DNA of 64,000 bases from Desulfospira joergensenii DSM 10085 (GCF_000420085.1 NZ_ATUG01000001.1:1511223-1575222); one strand, 5' to 3'; shown: positions 46,005 to 55,620, numbered from the stretch's first letter. Numbers and translations: made by a program. Notes: a model not told the origin generated them from the sequence alone.

Positions 46005-47100
46005 AAACAGTGTCAAACCAACTTTGCTTTTAATCTGGCATGAAGCCGGAAACCCGTTGTACTGGGACCGCTTTTATGCTCTTTCTGAACAATTTGAATT
46101 AACTGTTTTTGGATTTGACCGCTTCCAGGGGATTGGCTTTAAAGAAATACGTACAAATGAAAAATTTCGTGCTTTTTTGTTTAAATCATACCTGTCGTTC
46201 CACTGGCTGACTGTTTTTTCGACAACTTTAGTTAAAAAATTAATCTCAAACCGTTTTGACTATATTTATATCCATGAAGAACCACACTCATTGCTGGCCT
46301 TTTTAACAGCCATTTTTTCCAAAAATGCAAAAGTCGTTATCGATGCTGCTGTTATAAACAGACGGCTTAACTTCAACAGACTTAATATTTTTGAAAGATT
46401 TGTATACCACCGCCTGATTGGAATCTTTTATAGAAATGATGACGTAAGAAAAATCCTTCTCAAGAGAGGTGCTTCTGATCGGAAAATGAGATGCCGGCTG
46501 GGCAATGGCGTGTCAAAAAAGACATTTCGAAAAATTGATACCATCCGTCTGGCCGGCAAACTTAAACGTCTTCCAGCCAAAAAACAGGGCCGAATGATTG
46601 TTGGATATGCTGGACGGATCTGGCAATGGAAGGGTGTGGAAAACCTTATTGATATAGCAAATTTACCCAATATTGATGTCGTGGCCTGCGGTCCCGTATG
46701 GGAAAAAGACCTGGCAACGAAACTAGAAGATAATGAAGTAACCATTCTGCCCAAGCTGGGTCGTGATGATCTGACCAAGTTTTACTCTTATATAGACCTG
46801 TTCGTGCTGCCCAGTCTTCCTTCCCCGAACTGGACTGAACAATTTGGAAGAGTCATCGTAGAAAGTGTATTTTGCGGGACACCTGCCATAGGGAGTGACA
46901 CAGGATTTATCCCTAACCTGGTTGGAGAAAAGGCTGTTTTTAAAGCTGGAGACAAGGTGGCCATACAAAAGCTTGTCACAAAATATAGTTCATCTCAAGC
47001 CCGTTTAGACTTGCTGGCAAAGCAGTCACAGAGACTCCAGAGAGACTATTCCTGGGAAGCCATTGCAAAAAAAGTTAAAACAAATCTTGAAAAAATTTAA
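45997..47100 (+). CDS. Glycosyltransferase (GT-B, Glycos_transf_1 type)
   Basis: 367 residues, TTG start overlapping the previous gene by 8 bases. N-terminal domain (LLIWHEAGNPLYWDRFYALS). C-terminal domain with IVGYAGRIWQWKGVENLIDI, VTILPKLGRDDLTKFYSYID and LPSLPSPNWTEQFGRVIVES, where the usual E-x7-E pair is partly kept. Probably adds one sugar of the repeat unit. Specificity unknown. AT-rich codon use like its neighbours. Confidence 0.88.
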   Translation: MAKNSVKPTLLLIWHEAGNPLYWDRFYALSEQFELTVFGFDRFQGIGFKEIRTNEKFRAFLFKSYLSFHWLTVFSTTLVKKLISNRFDYIYIHEEPHSLLAFLTAIFSKNAKVVIDAAVINRRLNFNRLNIFERFVYHRLIGIFYRNDDVRKILLKRGASDRKMRCRLGNGVSKKTFRKIDTIRLAGKLKRLPAKKQGRMIVGYAGRIWQWKGVENLIDIANLPNIDVVACGPVWEKDLATKLEDNEVTILPKLGRDDLTKFYSYIDLFVLPSLPSPNWTEQFGRVIVESVFCGTPAIGSDTGFIPNLVGEKAVFKAGDKVAIQKLVTKYSSSQARLDLLAKQSQRLQRDYSWEAIAKKVKTNLEKI

Positions 47101-47163
47101 AACAAGGCTTGGAAAACCAAATCTGAGTATTTGCAGCCCTCCTTCTTTCAATAAGAAAAAGTC

Positions 47164-48375
47164 ATGAGAATTAAAAACATTGATCCAGATAAAATGGCGA
47201 TCTTTATTGTCCTTTCCGCTATGGTAATGAATTTTGTACTTTCAATTCTCAACAACAATGGCTTGCCTATGAATCAAACTAAAGTAATCATAGTTCAATT
47301 ATTGATTACTGCAGGCGCCTTAATCGTTTTCCTGCAAAGCAAGCCTAAAATTCCTGACAAATTTTATCTAAGTTGCGCCTCTATATTAGTTTTTGCGATA
47401 ATTGCAATGATTTATAAGGAAAATTCTAATTTCCAATTTTTGTACAAGCTATTTGTCATCCAAACATTTATTCTACTTGGAGCAAGCGTTAAAACTATAA
47501 ATATTAGATATTTAAAATGGTTTTTATATTTCATACTCATCGTTGCTATTTTTGAAGCGATTTTTCCCACAATTTATCAGAGAATTGTGAATCCTTTCGA
47601 CTATTACGTCTCAACCAGGGATTGGGTCAACCGATTTGCTTCAAGGCACCATCTGAGAATATCTCATGGTCTTTATGTCGGTGTAAATCGATCGTTTGGA
47701 AGCATCTTCGGGTTTGCCGGGCACAGAGTGAGTTCCATCTTTCTCGAACCACTTTCTCTTGGATATTTCAGTGTAATTTATTCAATGGTTATTTGTCATG
47801 CATACTGGGGCAAAATGAAAAAGCTCATTCCCCAGTTGATAGTTTGTTTTCTGCTTGCACTTTTCTCAGACACACGTAGTGCAGTTTTACTTCTTGTTAT
47901 CTTAATTCCAACAATGTATTTTATGAAAGAACTTCCAAAGGAAATGTTCTATTTTTTCCCAATACTTTTCATAGTGCTCCTGTTAATAATTTATAAATTT
48001 GGTTTTTTAAACCGATGGTCTGAGTATAAATTCAGAATAGGGATAACAACAAACACCCTTATAAAAGCATCGATTCCCGATTTATTATTTGGAAAAGCTC
48101 ATACCGTATATTCCGGTGACAGCGGTATTTTAGAATTGATTGACGGTGCCGGCGTTATCGGTGCCTTCCTGTTTTATATAACAAGCTCCGGGTTGATCAG
48201 TGGAAAATCTATGAACCAACCCCTTGTTTTCTTTTCAATGCTATTTTTAATGGTCGCTTCTCTTTTCGGGGGGGCTTGTTTTTCAATAAAAACGGCATCT
48301 CTATTAGGTTTCTTCATCGGCGCTATGAGCTCAGGTGCACAAATTTCAGAAACTGCGGGTCAGCCAGTTCAATAA
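47164..48375 (+). CDS. Polysaccharide polymerase-like membrane protein (Wzy candidate)
   Basis: 403 residues with about ten to twelve predicted membrane segments and little conserved sequence, as expected for Wzy/O-antigen-ligase-type proteins. A longer loop around residues 140-195 (DYYVSTRDWVNRFASRHHLR, HRVSSIFLEP) fits the periplasmic loop of polymerases. The position between glycosyltransferases and a Wzx-like flippase supports a Wzy role in linking repeat units in the periplasm. AT-rich. Confidence 0.75.
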   Translation: MRIKNIDPDKMAIFIVLSAMVMNFVLSILNNNGLPMNQTKVIIVQLLITAGALIVFLQSKPKIPDKFYLSCASILVFAIIAMIYKENSNFQFLYKLFVIQTFILLGASVKTINIRYLKWFLYFILIVAIFEAIFPTIYQRIVNPFDYYVSTRDWVNRFASRHHLRISHGLYVGVNRSFGSIFGFAGHRVSSIFLEPLSLGYFSVIYSMVICHAYWGKMKKLIPQLIVCFLLALFSDTRSAVLLLVILIPTMYFMKELPKEMFYFFPILFIVLLLIIYKFGFLNRWSEYKFRIGITTNTLIKASIPDLLFGKAHTVYSGDSGILELIDGAGVIGAFLFYITSSGLISGKSMNQPLVFFSMLFLMVASLFGGACFSIKTASLLGFFIGAMSSGAQISETAGQPVQ

Positions 48376-48392
48376 TTTTCAAGGATTATTAA

Positions 48393-49241
48393 ATGCAGCA
48401 CAACAAATCGATCTCCGTTGTGATTCCAACAACAGGAGACCCATCCTCACGTCCGCGCCTAAAACAAATTATTGAAAAAATCCAGAGCCAATCCTATAAA
48501 ATTTTAGAAGTCATCATTGTCTGGCAAGGAGAAAGGGCACCCCAATTCACTGCATCACTTCCTGATATCGTGAATATTCAGTATGAACAAATTCGTGCTG
48601 TATCTAGGGCTCGCAATGTTGGTGCTAGTTTAGCAAATGGAGACCTAATCTGGTTTATAGACGATGATACTATCCCAGAATCCGAAGAGACCCTTGAAAA
48701 AGCTATGTCAGTTTTAGAGGATCAGCACTTGGATTTCATAATTGCCAATATTGTATGCCATGGAGAAAACAAAGCTTCTGAGTCAATTGCTCAAGATGTT
48801 GCAATAAACAAAAACACTTTAAGAGGTCGTTTTTCAGAGCCTGGATTGCTCATCTACAAAAAACTCTATGACATCCATAGTTTTGATGATTCTTTAGGGG
48901 TGGGATGCATCCACGGTTCCAGTGAAGGATTTGACCTTGGGGCCCGCCTTATTGGCGACGGGCGTCTTGGAATTAAGAGGCATAACTATATACTGTACCA
49001 CCCTGATCTGGCAGATGACGATCAAACTAACATCAACAGAATTTTTTATTATTCATTGGGCAATGGCTATGTTCTGGTAAAAAATGGTTATTATTATTGG
49101 TATCTATATGAATTTTTAAGAGTTGGCTTTTGGCTGTTCCAGGGTATAATCCGATGGGACAAACAAAAAATCAAAAGTTCTATCGTTAGATGCCTCTGCC
49201 TGATTTTAGGCCCTTTAATCCCACCGCGCTCCCCAAGTTAA
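48393..49241 (+). CDS. Glycosyltransferase family 2 (GT-A)
   Basis: 282 residues. N-terminal GT-A pattern: SVVIPTTGDPSSRPRLKQII, VIIVWQGER, AVSRARNVGASLANGDLIWF and the metal-binding IDDDT. The C-terminal third has an aromatic, membrane-associating stretch (FLRVGFWLFQGIIRW). Probably transfers a sugar in repeat-unit assembly. Donor unknown. Starts 17 bases after the Wzy-like gene. Confidence 0.88.
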   Translation: MQHNKSISVVIPTTGDPSSRPRLKQIIEKIQSQSYKILEVIIVWQGERAPQFTASLPDIVNIQYEQIRAVSRARNVGASLANGDLIWFIDDDTIPESEETLEKAMSVLEDQHLDFIIANIVCHGENKASESIAQDVAINKNTLRGRFSEPGLLIYKKLYDIHSFDDSLGVGCIHGSSEGFDLGARLIGDGRLGIKRHNYILYHPDLADDDQTNINRIFYYSLGNGYVLVKNGYYYWYLYEFLRVGFWLFQGIIRWDKQKIKSSIVRCLCLILGPLIPPRSPS

Positions 49242-49337
49242 GTAAGCCGTTTTTGAGCATGTAACTCCATCGAAATAAATTAGAATTTTTTCAGAAAACT
49301 TCCCTATCTTTTATCCAATTTTAATCACAACAACTTT

Positions 49338-50060
49338 ATGAAATCCTATATTGCAGACCTAATAGGTCATCGAAAAACTGCAGACTTCAAACGTTTAATG
49401 GCAAAAAAACTTCCTTCTCCGGTACTTGGCTTCTTAAACCGCCGTTTCATAAGTTTTGTACCAGATGAATTTTATAGTCAATCCCTAATATTTGTCCATG
49501 TCCCAAAGGCAGCAGGCACTTCCGTTTCCCGTTCTCTTTTCAACAGATCTGTCGGTCATTTACCAGCCCATTACCTTAAAAAAGTAGATCCAAACCTATG
49601 GAATTCTGCATATTCTTTTGCAGTTGTAAGAGAACCTTTGGACCGTCTTATCTCAGCTTATCTTTTTTTGAAAAACGGTGGGACAACAGATGTTCAAGTG
49701 ACGGAAAAAAATTATTATAGAAGCAAAGCGTTTGAAACATTTCCTACCTTTGTGACGTATTGGTTGACTAAACATTTCTTTGAGATTCAAAAATACGATT
49801 ATGTCCTATGGCCCCAGCATCAATTTGTCTGCGATAAATTCGGGGATATCCTGGTTGACAAAATTTTCCGGATAGAAAACTTTACTGAATTTGAAAAAGT
49901 TATGATGAAAAAAAAAAAAATCAAAGGACCGCTTCCAATAACTAATCGAATAGATAATCGGAGGGGAATTAATAAGGAAGAGCTGGCTGACGAAATTAAA
50001 AAAACTGTTTATAATTTATATGCTGATGATTACCGAATTTTCGGATACAGGACTGACTAA
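49338..50060 (+). CDS. Sulfotransferase family 2-like protein
   Basis: 240 residues. The 5'-PAPS-binding loop is recognisable in LIFVHVPKAAGTSVSRSLF, and the 3'-phosphate motif in FAVVREPLDRLISAYLFL. The fold resembles carbohydrate sulfotransferases (Sulfotransfer_2). It probably sulfates the exopolysaccharide in the cytoplasm before export, which would make the product anionic. No PAPS synthesis genes are nearby, though a sulfate reducer makes APS. AT-rich. Confidence 0.85.
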   Translation: MKSYIADLIGHRKTADFKRLMAKKLPSPVLGFLNRRFISFVPDEFYSQSLIFVHVPKAAGTSVSRSLFNRSVGHLPAHYLKKVDPNLWNSAYSFAVVREPLDRLISAYLFLKNGGTTDVQVTEKNYYRSKAFETFPTFVTYWLTKHFFEIQKYDYVLWPQHQFVCDKFGDILVDKIFRIENFTEFEKVMMKKKKIKGPLPITNRIDNRRGINKEELADEIKKTVYNLYADDYRIFGYRTD

Positions 50061-50144
50061 CCGCCGCCTTTTACAGAGTTGAAAAACTGATCGTCACTTT
50101 AAAAGCATCCTGGATATAATGCAAATAAATTTCCATATAATCCC

Positions 50145-51611
50145 ATGAACATAAAACGAGCTTTTCTATCAGGTTCTTTGTGGACGTTAACTGGGAATAC
50201 AGGGCACCAACTAATCAACTTTGCTATTTTTGTTTACCTTGCCAGGGAATTATCTCCCCGGACCTTTGGGATTATGGCCATGGCAATCGCTTTCACAGAA
50301 ATAGCCACAATTATTTGTCGGTTCGGCCAAACCAACGCGATTGTCAGGCTTGAAAAGACGCATGAAAGAGTTCTCAGCACAGCGTTCTGGATTATATGCG
50401 GATGGGGAGTCGCACTAACCTTATTAATAAGTGCACTTTCCGGTATCATCTCAAACTTTTACGGTGAACCCGACTTAAAACGGGTTTTACTCTGGTTAGC
50501 CCCCTTACCGGCTCTCAGTACTATAGGAGCGGTACACGAAGCGATACTCAGGCGGCATATGAAATTTCACTTTATCGCAACTAAAAATATCACGGCTATG
50601 ATTGTCAGCGGGACCCTCTCGATCATTCTAGTCCACTTGGATTATGGAATAGAGGCACTTATCGGGCAAAGGTTGAGCTTTGCGATTATATCATCGGTAT
50701 CAATCCTTCTTTTTGCCAGATGGCGGCCACGAATGATCTTCGATAAAAAAGAAAGTGTATATCTTATATCCCACGGGAAATCAGTTGTATATAATGTTCT
50801 TTCAAATAGGCTCTCCCCTCGACTGACTGATATGATTGTCGGGTATTTTTTAGGCGTTTATGCATTGGGTTTATTAAGAATTGCCAATCAAATGTTTGAG
50901 TTTATATCAATAACAATTATTCATCCCGTTTCGGACGTTCTCCCGGCTGTTTTTCGTCACTACCAAAATGATAAAAAAAAACTTGGGGTTTGGTATTTAA
51001 AGTTGTCTCAAATTGCTGCGATAGTTATTTTTCCAGCATTTACTGGCATGGCAGTATTATCTGACGAACTGATTTTTATTGCATTTGGTGATCAATGGGC
51101 AGGGAGTGCCATAATTCTACAAGTACTTTGTATTATGTTTTTTTTAGTACCGATGATACAGTTCGCGCCACCTACTATGATGGCAATTGGTGACATGATT
51201 CCGGTTACCCGACTCGCTTTTGCAAAAATAATTCTTATAGGAGCTGTGGTAACCATTCTCTCCCATTATGAAATAGTCCATGTAGTGATAGGATTGGTTA
51301 TCGTGCAGTATTTAATTACCATAGGATACTTTCGCGTACTAACTGAAAGGATCCCTGGATTATGGCCGAACTTACTTATAGAAGCTTTACCACCTTTGTT
51401 AAGTGCTGGCGCTATGTGCATTACAGTCCTTTGGTTTCACCATATTGGCCCTTTTTCAGAAATCAACAATATTTACTTAAAACTGATCTGTTCCATTTTG
51501 GCTGGGGTACTATCTTATTCTTTCTTTTTACTGATAGGTGATGTCAGTGGTCTATGGAGAGGCACTGTTCGCCGAATTTATAGATTAGCTGAAGAGCTTT
51601 TAAACAGATAG
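50145..51611 (+). CDS. Polysaccharide flippase (Wzx/PST family, MOP superfamily)
   Basis: 488 residues with about 12-14 membrane segments. The N-terminus RAFLSGSLWTLTGNTGHQLI, the ARELSPRTFGIMAMAIAF stretch and SHGKSVVYNVLSNRLSPRLT are typical of lipopolysaccharide/exopolysaccharide translocases. It flips the undecaprenyl-linked repeat unit to the periplasm for the Wzy-like polymerase. Last of the AT-rich block; after it the base composition returns to intermediate GC. Confidence 0.92.
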   Translation: MNIKRAFLSGSLWTLTGNTGHQLINFAIFVYLARELSPRTFGIMAMAIAFTEIATIICRFGQTNAIVRLEKTHERVLSTAFWIICGWGVALTLLISALSGIISNFYGEPDLKRVLLWLAPLPALSTIGAVHEAILRRHMKFHFIATKNITAMIVSGTLSIILVHLDYGIEALIGQRLSFAIISSVSILLFARWRPRMIFDKKESVYLISHGKSVVYNVLSNRLSPRLTDMIVGYFLGVYALGLLRIANQMFEFISITIIHPVSDVLPAVFRHYQNDKKKLGVWYLKLSQIAAIVIFPAFTGMAVLSDELIFIAFGDQWAGSAIILQVLCIMFFLVPMIQFAPPTMMAIGDMIPVTRLAFAKIILIGAVVTILSHYEIVHVVIGLVIVQYLITIGYFRVLTERIPGLWPNLLIEALPPLLSAGAMCITVLWFHHIGPFSEINNIYLKLICSILAGVLSYSFFLLIGDVSGLWRGTVRRIYRLAEELLNR

Positions 51612-51675
51612 CCTAGTCTATTAAAGCAGAGAATAAAATAATCTCCATTGGGTAAATGGGATCTCAACAAAAATA

Positions 51676-52926
51676 ATGGCTCTAACAATTAGAAAATTTT
51701 ATGCTGACAGCAACCCAGGTGGGAAAAACCAACATAGTCATTCAAAGTCCTTGCCTAAACTGGCTCCTGAAATTCAATTTATGCTGCTTTGCTCCTGCAT
51801 TGATCCGGATGAGAAAAGATGTGCCCAGATACGGCAAGGCTTTTGCCCCTCTCTGGACTGGGAAACATTCTTTTCATTTTCCCTTCACCAGAGAATGCTT
51901 CCCATTGTATATCTCAGCATAAAAAAAGCCATACCAGACTTAATTCCTAAAGATACTCTTTCAAAATTCAAATCAGCATACGTATCCAATACCCGCAGGA
52001 ATCTATCCCTTACGGCATTCTTGCTCTCCATCCTGTCAATTTTAAGCACCCATAAAATAAAAGTGCTGCCGTTTAAAGGCCCGGTGCTGGCCCAGGATAT
52101 ATATGGGGATCCCGGGCTCCGAATTTTTTCCGACCTGGATATTCTTGTCCACCTCAAAGATGCGGTAAAGGCCTGGAACCTTTTTACGGATAAAGGGTTG
52201 ATACCTGAACTCTCTTTGGATGACAAAAAAAAGGATAAATATATCCAAACCGAAGACCATATGATTTTTTCCCACAAAAACAATGGAATCATCGTTGAAC
52301 TTCACTGGGAAATGTCAGGCCGATATATTTCCCCTTTTCTGGGCCTGGAAAAGATAGCTGGTCATCTGCATCCATTGCCCATTCTCAACAGGGAGGTATT
52401 GAACCTTTCTCCGGAAATCCTGTTGCTCTACCTTTGCATCCACGGGGCAAAAGAAAACTGGTGGTACCTGGAACAGATCTTTTCCCTTTCCCGGCTGATC
52501 AGCCGAAAAAAAGATCTTGACTGGCAGATTGTAAAAAACCTGTCCCGTAGATGGCGCTGCCGGAAAATGCTTGACTTGGGATTATTGCTCGCAAAACAGA
52601 TTTTTTCAACCCCCGTTCCGGAGCCCCTTGTCCACAAGAGACGGAATGACAGGGACATTCAAAGGAATTTGGAAACGATACTTGACCGTTTCTTTGGGGA
52701 AACTTCAGCTGCGCCGGAAACACCTGCCCCGGGAAGATTCTCCCCATTGCATCTGGCTGTAAGGGACTCATTCATGGAAAAACTTTCCTATGCTGCCAGA
52801 TTGATTTTCCAGCCCACATCAAAGGAATGGATCCATTTCCCCCTGCCGGCCCGGCTCTCTTTTCTCCACTACGGATTAAGGCCCATCAGGCTCTTGAAGG
52901 AAGGATTCATACAAAAAAATGCTTAA
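51676..52926 (+). CDS. Nucleotidyltransferase family protein (NTP_transf_5 type)
   Basis: 416 residues. The central domain has the family pattern VLPFKGPVLAQDIYGDPGLR followed by FSDLDILVHL, with the Asp-x-Asp metal pair, then VELHWEMSG. Members occur beside HprK-like kinases and PqqD-like proteins, both in exopolysaccharide loci and in lasso-peptide clusters, where they are thought to modify a peptide or phosphate group. Here it heads the HprK/PqqD/protease/radical-SAM series and overlaps the PGT gene by 8 bases. The first ~25 residues share an unexplained segment with the acyltransferase at 42.9 kb. Substrate unknown. Confidence 0.85.
   Translation: MALTIRKFYADSNPGGKNQHSHSKSLPKLAPEIQFMLLCSCIDPDEKRCAQIRQGFCPSLDWETFFSFSLHQRMLPIVYLSIKKAIPDLIPKDTLSKFKSAYVSNTRRNLSLTAFLLSILSILSTHKIKVLPFKGPVLAQDIYGDPGLRIFSDLDILVHLKDAVKAWNLFTDKGLIPELSLDDKKKDKYIQTEDHMIFSHKNNGIIVELHWEMSGRYISPFLGLEKIAGHLHPLPILNREVLNLSPEILLLYLCIHGAKENWWYLEQIFSLSRLISRKKDLDWQIVKNLSRRWRCRKMLDLGLLLAKQIFSTPVPEPLVHKRRNDRDIQRNLETILDRFFGETSAAPETPAPGRFSPLHLAVRDSFMEKLSYAARLIFQPTSKEWIHFPLPARLSFLHYGLRPIRLLKEGFIQKNA
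51695..51748 (+). repeat. 54-bp segment shared with the acyltransferase gene start (copy 2)
   Basis: Counterpart of 42900-42953, in the same reading frame of its gene (codons 7-24). Shared residues KF, S, P, GKNQ, S and K. Confidence 0.6.
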
Positions 52927-54361
52927 GGAACACAGTCCCCTTATCCTCGATTTTCAAAAAGGGATTGATATTGCCCTTACCGGGATATCTTTTATCCTGG
53001 CCTACCACATTAAATTATTTTTACTACCCTCCTCATTAAGGGGCCTTACAACCGATCCCAATTATTATATCGTCCTGCTCCTGATCATCATTGCCTGGTA
53101 TATCGCCTTCAAATGGACGGGCATGTACATGTCCTACAGGCAGAAGCCTTTCTGGCAGTTTTTTACAGCCATACTAAAATCCTGTTTTCTTGGAATCGTC
53201 CTGGTCAGCGTCGCCATGTACCTGATGCACATCCAGGGGATCAGCCGCCTATTGATGGGAATTTTCCTACTTTTAAACATTTGTCTCCTGAGTCTGTCAA
53301 AATTCCTTGTTTTCAAAACTTTGAAAAAGATGCGGGAAAGCGGGCTCAATACCCGGAATATACTCATCATCGGCAGCAAGGCCCGGGCCAGGGATCTCAT
53401 TGAAGTAGTGGAACAAAACAGGCAGACCGGATACCGGATCTTGGGCTGTTTTGATATTCAGGAAGAAACCCTTGGGCGGGAAGTGGCAAACGGCCATAGG
53501 GTCATCGGCCTGATTCAGGATCTTGAATCATTTCTGAGAAATCATACTGTGGACGAGCTGATATTTGCCATGCCACTGAAGATGATTGAGAAAGGGGATC
53601 GGCATATTGCCCTGGCCGAGAGCATGGGTATCCGAGTCCGGATTATCCCGGACTGGGAGATTCACTATCTCATGTACAGTCCGGATATTGCCACCATCCG
53701 GTTTGAGGAGTTCCTGGGGACTTACAATATGGTTCTCCAGTCCACACCCCAGAACGAGGGGGAACTCTTCATTAAAAATATATTTGATTATGCCGGTGCC
53801 GGGATAATATCGATTGTATCCATCCCGATTTTCCTGGCAATCGGAATGGCCATCAAGATCTTTTCAAAGGGCCCGATCCTCTATACCCAGGAGAGACTGG
53901 GACTCAACGGCAGGCGGTTTAAAGTTTACAAGTTCCGGACAATGGTGGATAATGCAGATGAATTATTAAAAGAGCTGGAGGAAATGAACGAGGCGGACGG
54001 TCCTGTATTTAAAATCAAAAATGACCCCAGGATCATCCCCCATATCGGCGGATTTTTGAGAAAAACAAGCCTGGACGAGTTGCCTCAGCTCATCAACGTT
54101 CTCAAGGGGGAAATGAGCCTGGTGGGGCCCAGACCTCCCATCCCCAAAGAGGTGGATGAATACTCGGTCTGGCAGAGGCGGCGCCTGTCCATGAAGCCGG
54201 GCATGACCTGCCTGTGGCAGATCGCACCCAATAGAAACGAACTCACCTTCCAACAGTGGATGAAACTGGATTTAATGTATATTGACACCTGGTCCCTGTT
54301 AATGGATTTCAAAATATTGTTTTTAACGGCCAAGGCGGTTTTGACCGGGGCGGGACGATAG
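52919..54361 (+). CDS. Polyprenyl-phosphate sugar-1-phosphate transferase (WbaP/WcaJ-like)
   Basis: 480 residues. N-terminal membrane segments (about 15-130), a CoA-binding-like/Rossmann region (about 140-250), a membrane re-entrant helix near 285, and the catalytic bacterial sugar transferase domain: KGPILYTQERLGLNGRRFKV, YKFRTM, the DE pair in TSLDELPQLINVLKGEMSLV, GPRPP, and MKPGMTCLWQI. It loads the first sugar-phosphate onto undecaprenyl phosphate, beginning repeat-unit synthesis. Overlaps the nucleotidyltransferase gene and is 7 bases from the HprK-like gene, so glycan and peptide genes share a transcript. Confidence 0.93.
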   Translation: MLKEHSPLILDFQKGIDIALTGISFILAYHIKLFLLPSSLRGLTTDPNYYIVLLLIIIAWYIAFKWTGMYMSYRQKPFWQFFTAILKSCFLGIVLVSVAMYLMHIQGISRLLMGIFLLLNICLLSLSKFLVFKTLKKMRESGLNTRNILIIGSKARARDLIEVVEQNRQTGYRILGCFDIQEETLGREVANGHRVIGLIQDLESFLRNHTVDELIFAMPLKMIEKGDRHIALAESMGIRVRIIPDWEIHYLMYSPDIATIRFEEFLGTYNMVLQSTPQNEGELFIKNIFDYAGAGIISIVSIPIFLAIGMAIKIFSKGPILYTQERLGLNGRRFKVYKFRTMVDNADELLKELEEMNEADGPVFKIKNDPRIIPHIGGFLRKTSLDELPQLINVLKGEMSLVGPRPPIPKEVDEYSVWQRRRLSMKPGMTCLWQIAPNRNELTFQQWMKLDLMYIDTWSLLMDFKILFLTAKAVLTGAGR

Positions 54362-54368
54362 ATTCGGA

Positions 54369-55271
54369 GTGGAAATCAATACCCGATATTTTAAAGTCGC
54401 TGGCTTGACCTTTCAAATCAACTCTGATCTGCCTATTTTTGAAGATACATTTGCACCTAAATTTAAAGTATTTGAAACAAATGAACCGGGAACAGGTGGT
54501 GATATGGTCATCATCAACCATTGTTTCAAAACACAACCCCCCCCCAACAAAAAAGGTTTTGAAAAAATTTATCACAAAATTCCCTGGACTATTTACCGAC
54601 ATAAAAACGGATGGATATATCAAAGGATACATATCCACAGCGGTGTTCTGAAAACATATTGTACAGCTTTTCTAAACCACGCCCACACTCGCGTCGACAT
54701 TTACCATAACGACATGAATCAGAATCGATATAAAAAGGGTCATGTTGAATCCTTAACGCTTTTCCCGACGGATCAGGTTCTTCTTGCCAGGCTTCTTGCA
54801 GATCGCAAGGGCTGCTTTTTCCATTCCAACGGTATAGTTTTTAACAATAAAGGGATGCTTTTTCTGGGACATTCCGGTTTCGGGAAATCCACCCTTGCAA
54901 AAATGCTTAAATCAGATGGCGGTAAAATCCTCTGTGATGATCGGATGATAGCCAGAGAATATCCAGCGGGAATAAAGATATACGGGAATTGGTGCCACGG
55001 AAAGGAACAAATATTCTCTGCAGATTCATCTTCCCTAAATGCTTTATTTTTTATTACTAAATCGAAGGACAATCGTATCGTTCCGGTTGATGATATAAAA
55101 AGCATTGTTCATAACCTGTTTTCATATATTGTCAGGCCGATAGTGACAAAGGATTGGTGGATCAGCTCTTTGCTTTTGATGGAGAATATGGCCCGGCAAA
55201 TTCCCTGTTATAACCTTATGTTCGATAAAAGCGGTCGGATTGTTCCCTTAATCGATAAGTTGTTAAAATAA
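54369..55271 (+). CDS. HPr kinase/phosphorylase-related protein
   Basis: 300 residues, GTG start 7 bases after the PGT stop. The C-terminal half has the HprK-like P-loop (MLFLGHSGFGKSTLAKML) preceded by FFHSNGIVFNNKG and followed by the acidic pair in ILCDDRMIA. The N-terminal half is unlike classical HprK. It belongs with kinases found next to PqqD-like proteins in exopolysaccharide, lasso-peptide and radical-SAM cassettes, where a homologue phosphorylates the peptide. No HPr gene is nearby, so the likely substrate is the peptide at 57.3 kb or a carrier in this system (inference). Confidence 0.85.
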   Translation: MEINTRYFKVAGLTFQINSDLPIFEDTFAPKFKVFETNEPGTGGDMVIINHCFKTQPPPNKKGFEKIYHKIPWTIYRHKNGWIYQRIHIHSGVLKTYCTAFLNHAHTRVDIYHNDMNQNRYKKGHVESLTLFPTDQVLLARLLADRKGCFFHSNGIVFNNKGMLFLGHSGFGKSTLAKMLKSDGGKILCDDRMIAREYPAGIKIYGNWCHGKEQIFSADSSSLNALFFITKSKDNRIVPVDDIKSIVHNLFSYIVRPIVTKDWWISSLLLMENMARQIPCYNLMFDKSGRIVPLIDKLLK

Positions 55272-55305
55272 AAAAGATGGTTATGTTTGATCAAGTGAGG
55301 ATGCC

Positions 55306-55617
55306 ATGACAAATAAAAAAATAAATATGGACTCTGTTTATCTGCCTTCTGACAAAATCGTTGCAAGGGAGATTGAGGATGAATTGATTATTGTTCCAAT
55401 TGAAAGCGGATTTGCCGACTTCAACGACACTCTATACTCGCTGAATGAAACAGGACGGGCAGTATGGAATCTGCTGGATAAAAAAAAAACGGTAAAATAC
55501 ATCTGCGAAAAACTGTCGGAGTCGTACAAAGCCCCGGCAGACACAATTGAAAAGGATGTAGTTCAACTACTTGAAGAGCTCTTGGGAATGGGGATTGTTG
55601 AAGATTTAAACGCCTGA
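55306..55617 (+). CDS. PqqD-like peptide chaperone / RiPP recognition element
   Basis: 103 residues, standalone PqqD size. Family pattern: an N-terminal strand region (IVAREIEDELIIVPIES), FNDTLYSLNETGRAVWNLLD (the conserved L-N-x-T/S-A-x-x-I/V-W-x-L core), then a helical end (VVQLLEELLGMGIVED). PqqD-type proteins bind precursor leader peptides and present them to a radical SAM partner. Here the radical SAM gene is two genes downstream, and the candidate leader has a W-x-x-P-x-I motif like those bound by such domains. Three bases from the protease gene. Confidence 0.9.
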   Translation: MTNKKINMDSVYLPSDKIVAREIEDELIIVPIESGFADFNDTLYSLNETGRAVWNLLDKKKTVKYICEKLSESYKAPADTIEKDVVQLLEELLGMGIVEDLNA

Positions 55618-55620
55618 CAA

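Noticed and set aside
54369..55271. Classical HPr kinase of a PTS regulatory system
   Set aside because: The N-terminal half is unlike HprK, no HPr or PTS genes are nearby, and the neighbours belong to a peptide/exopolysaccharide cassette.
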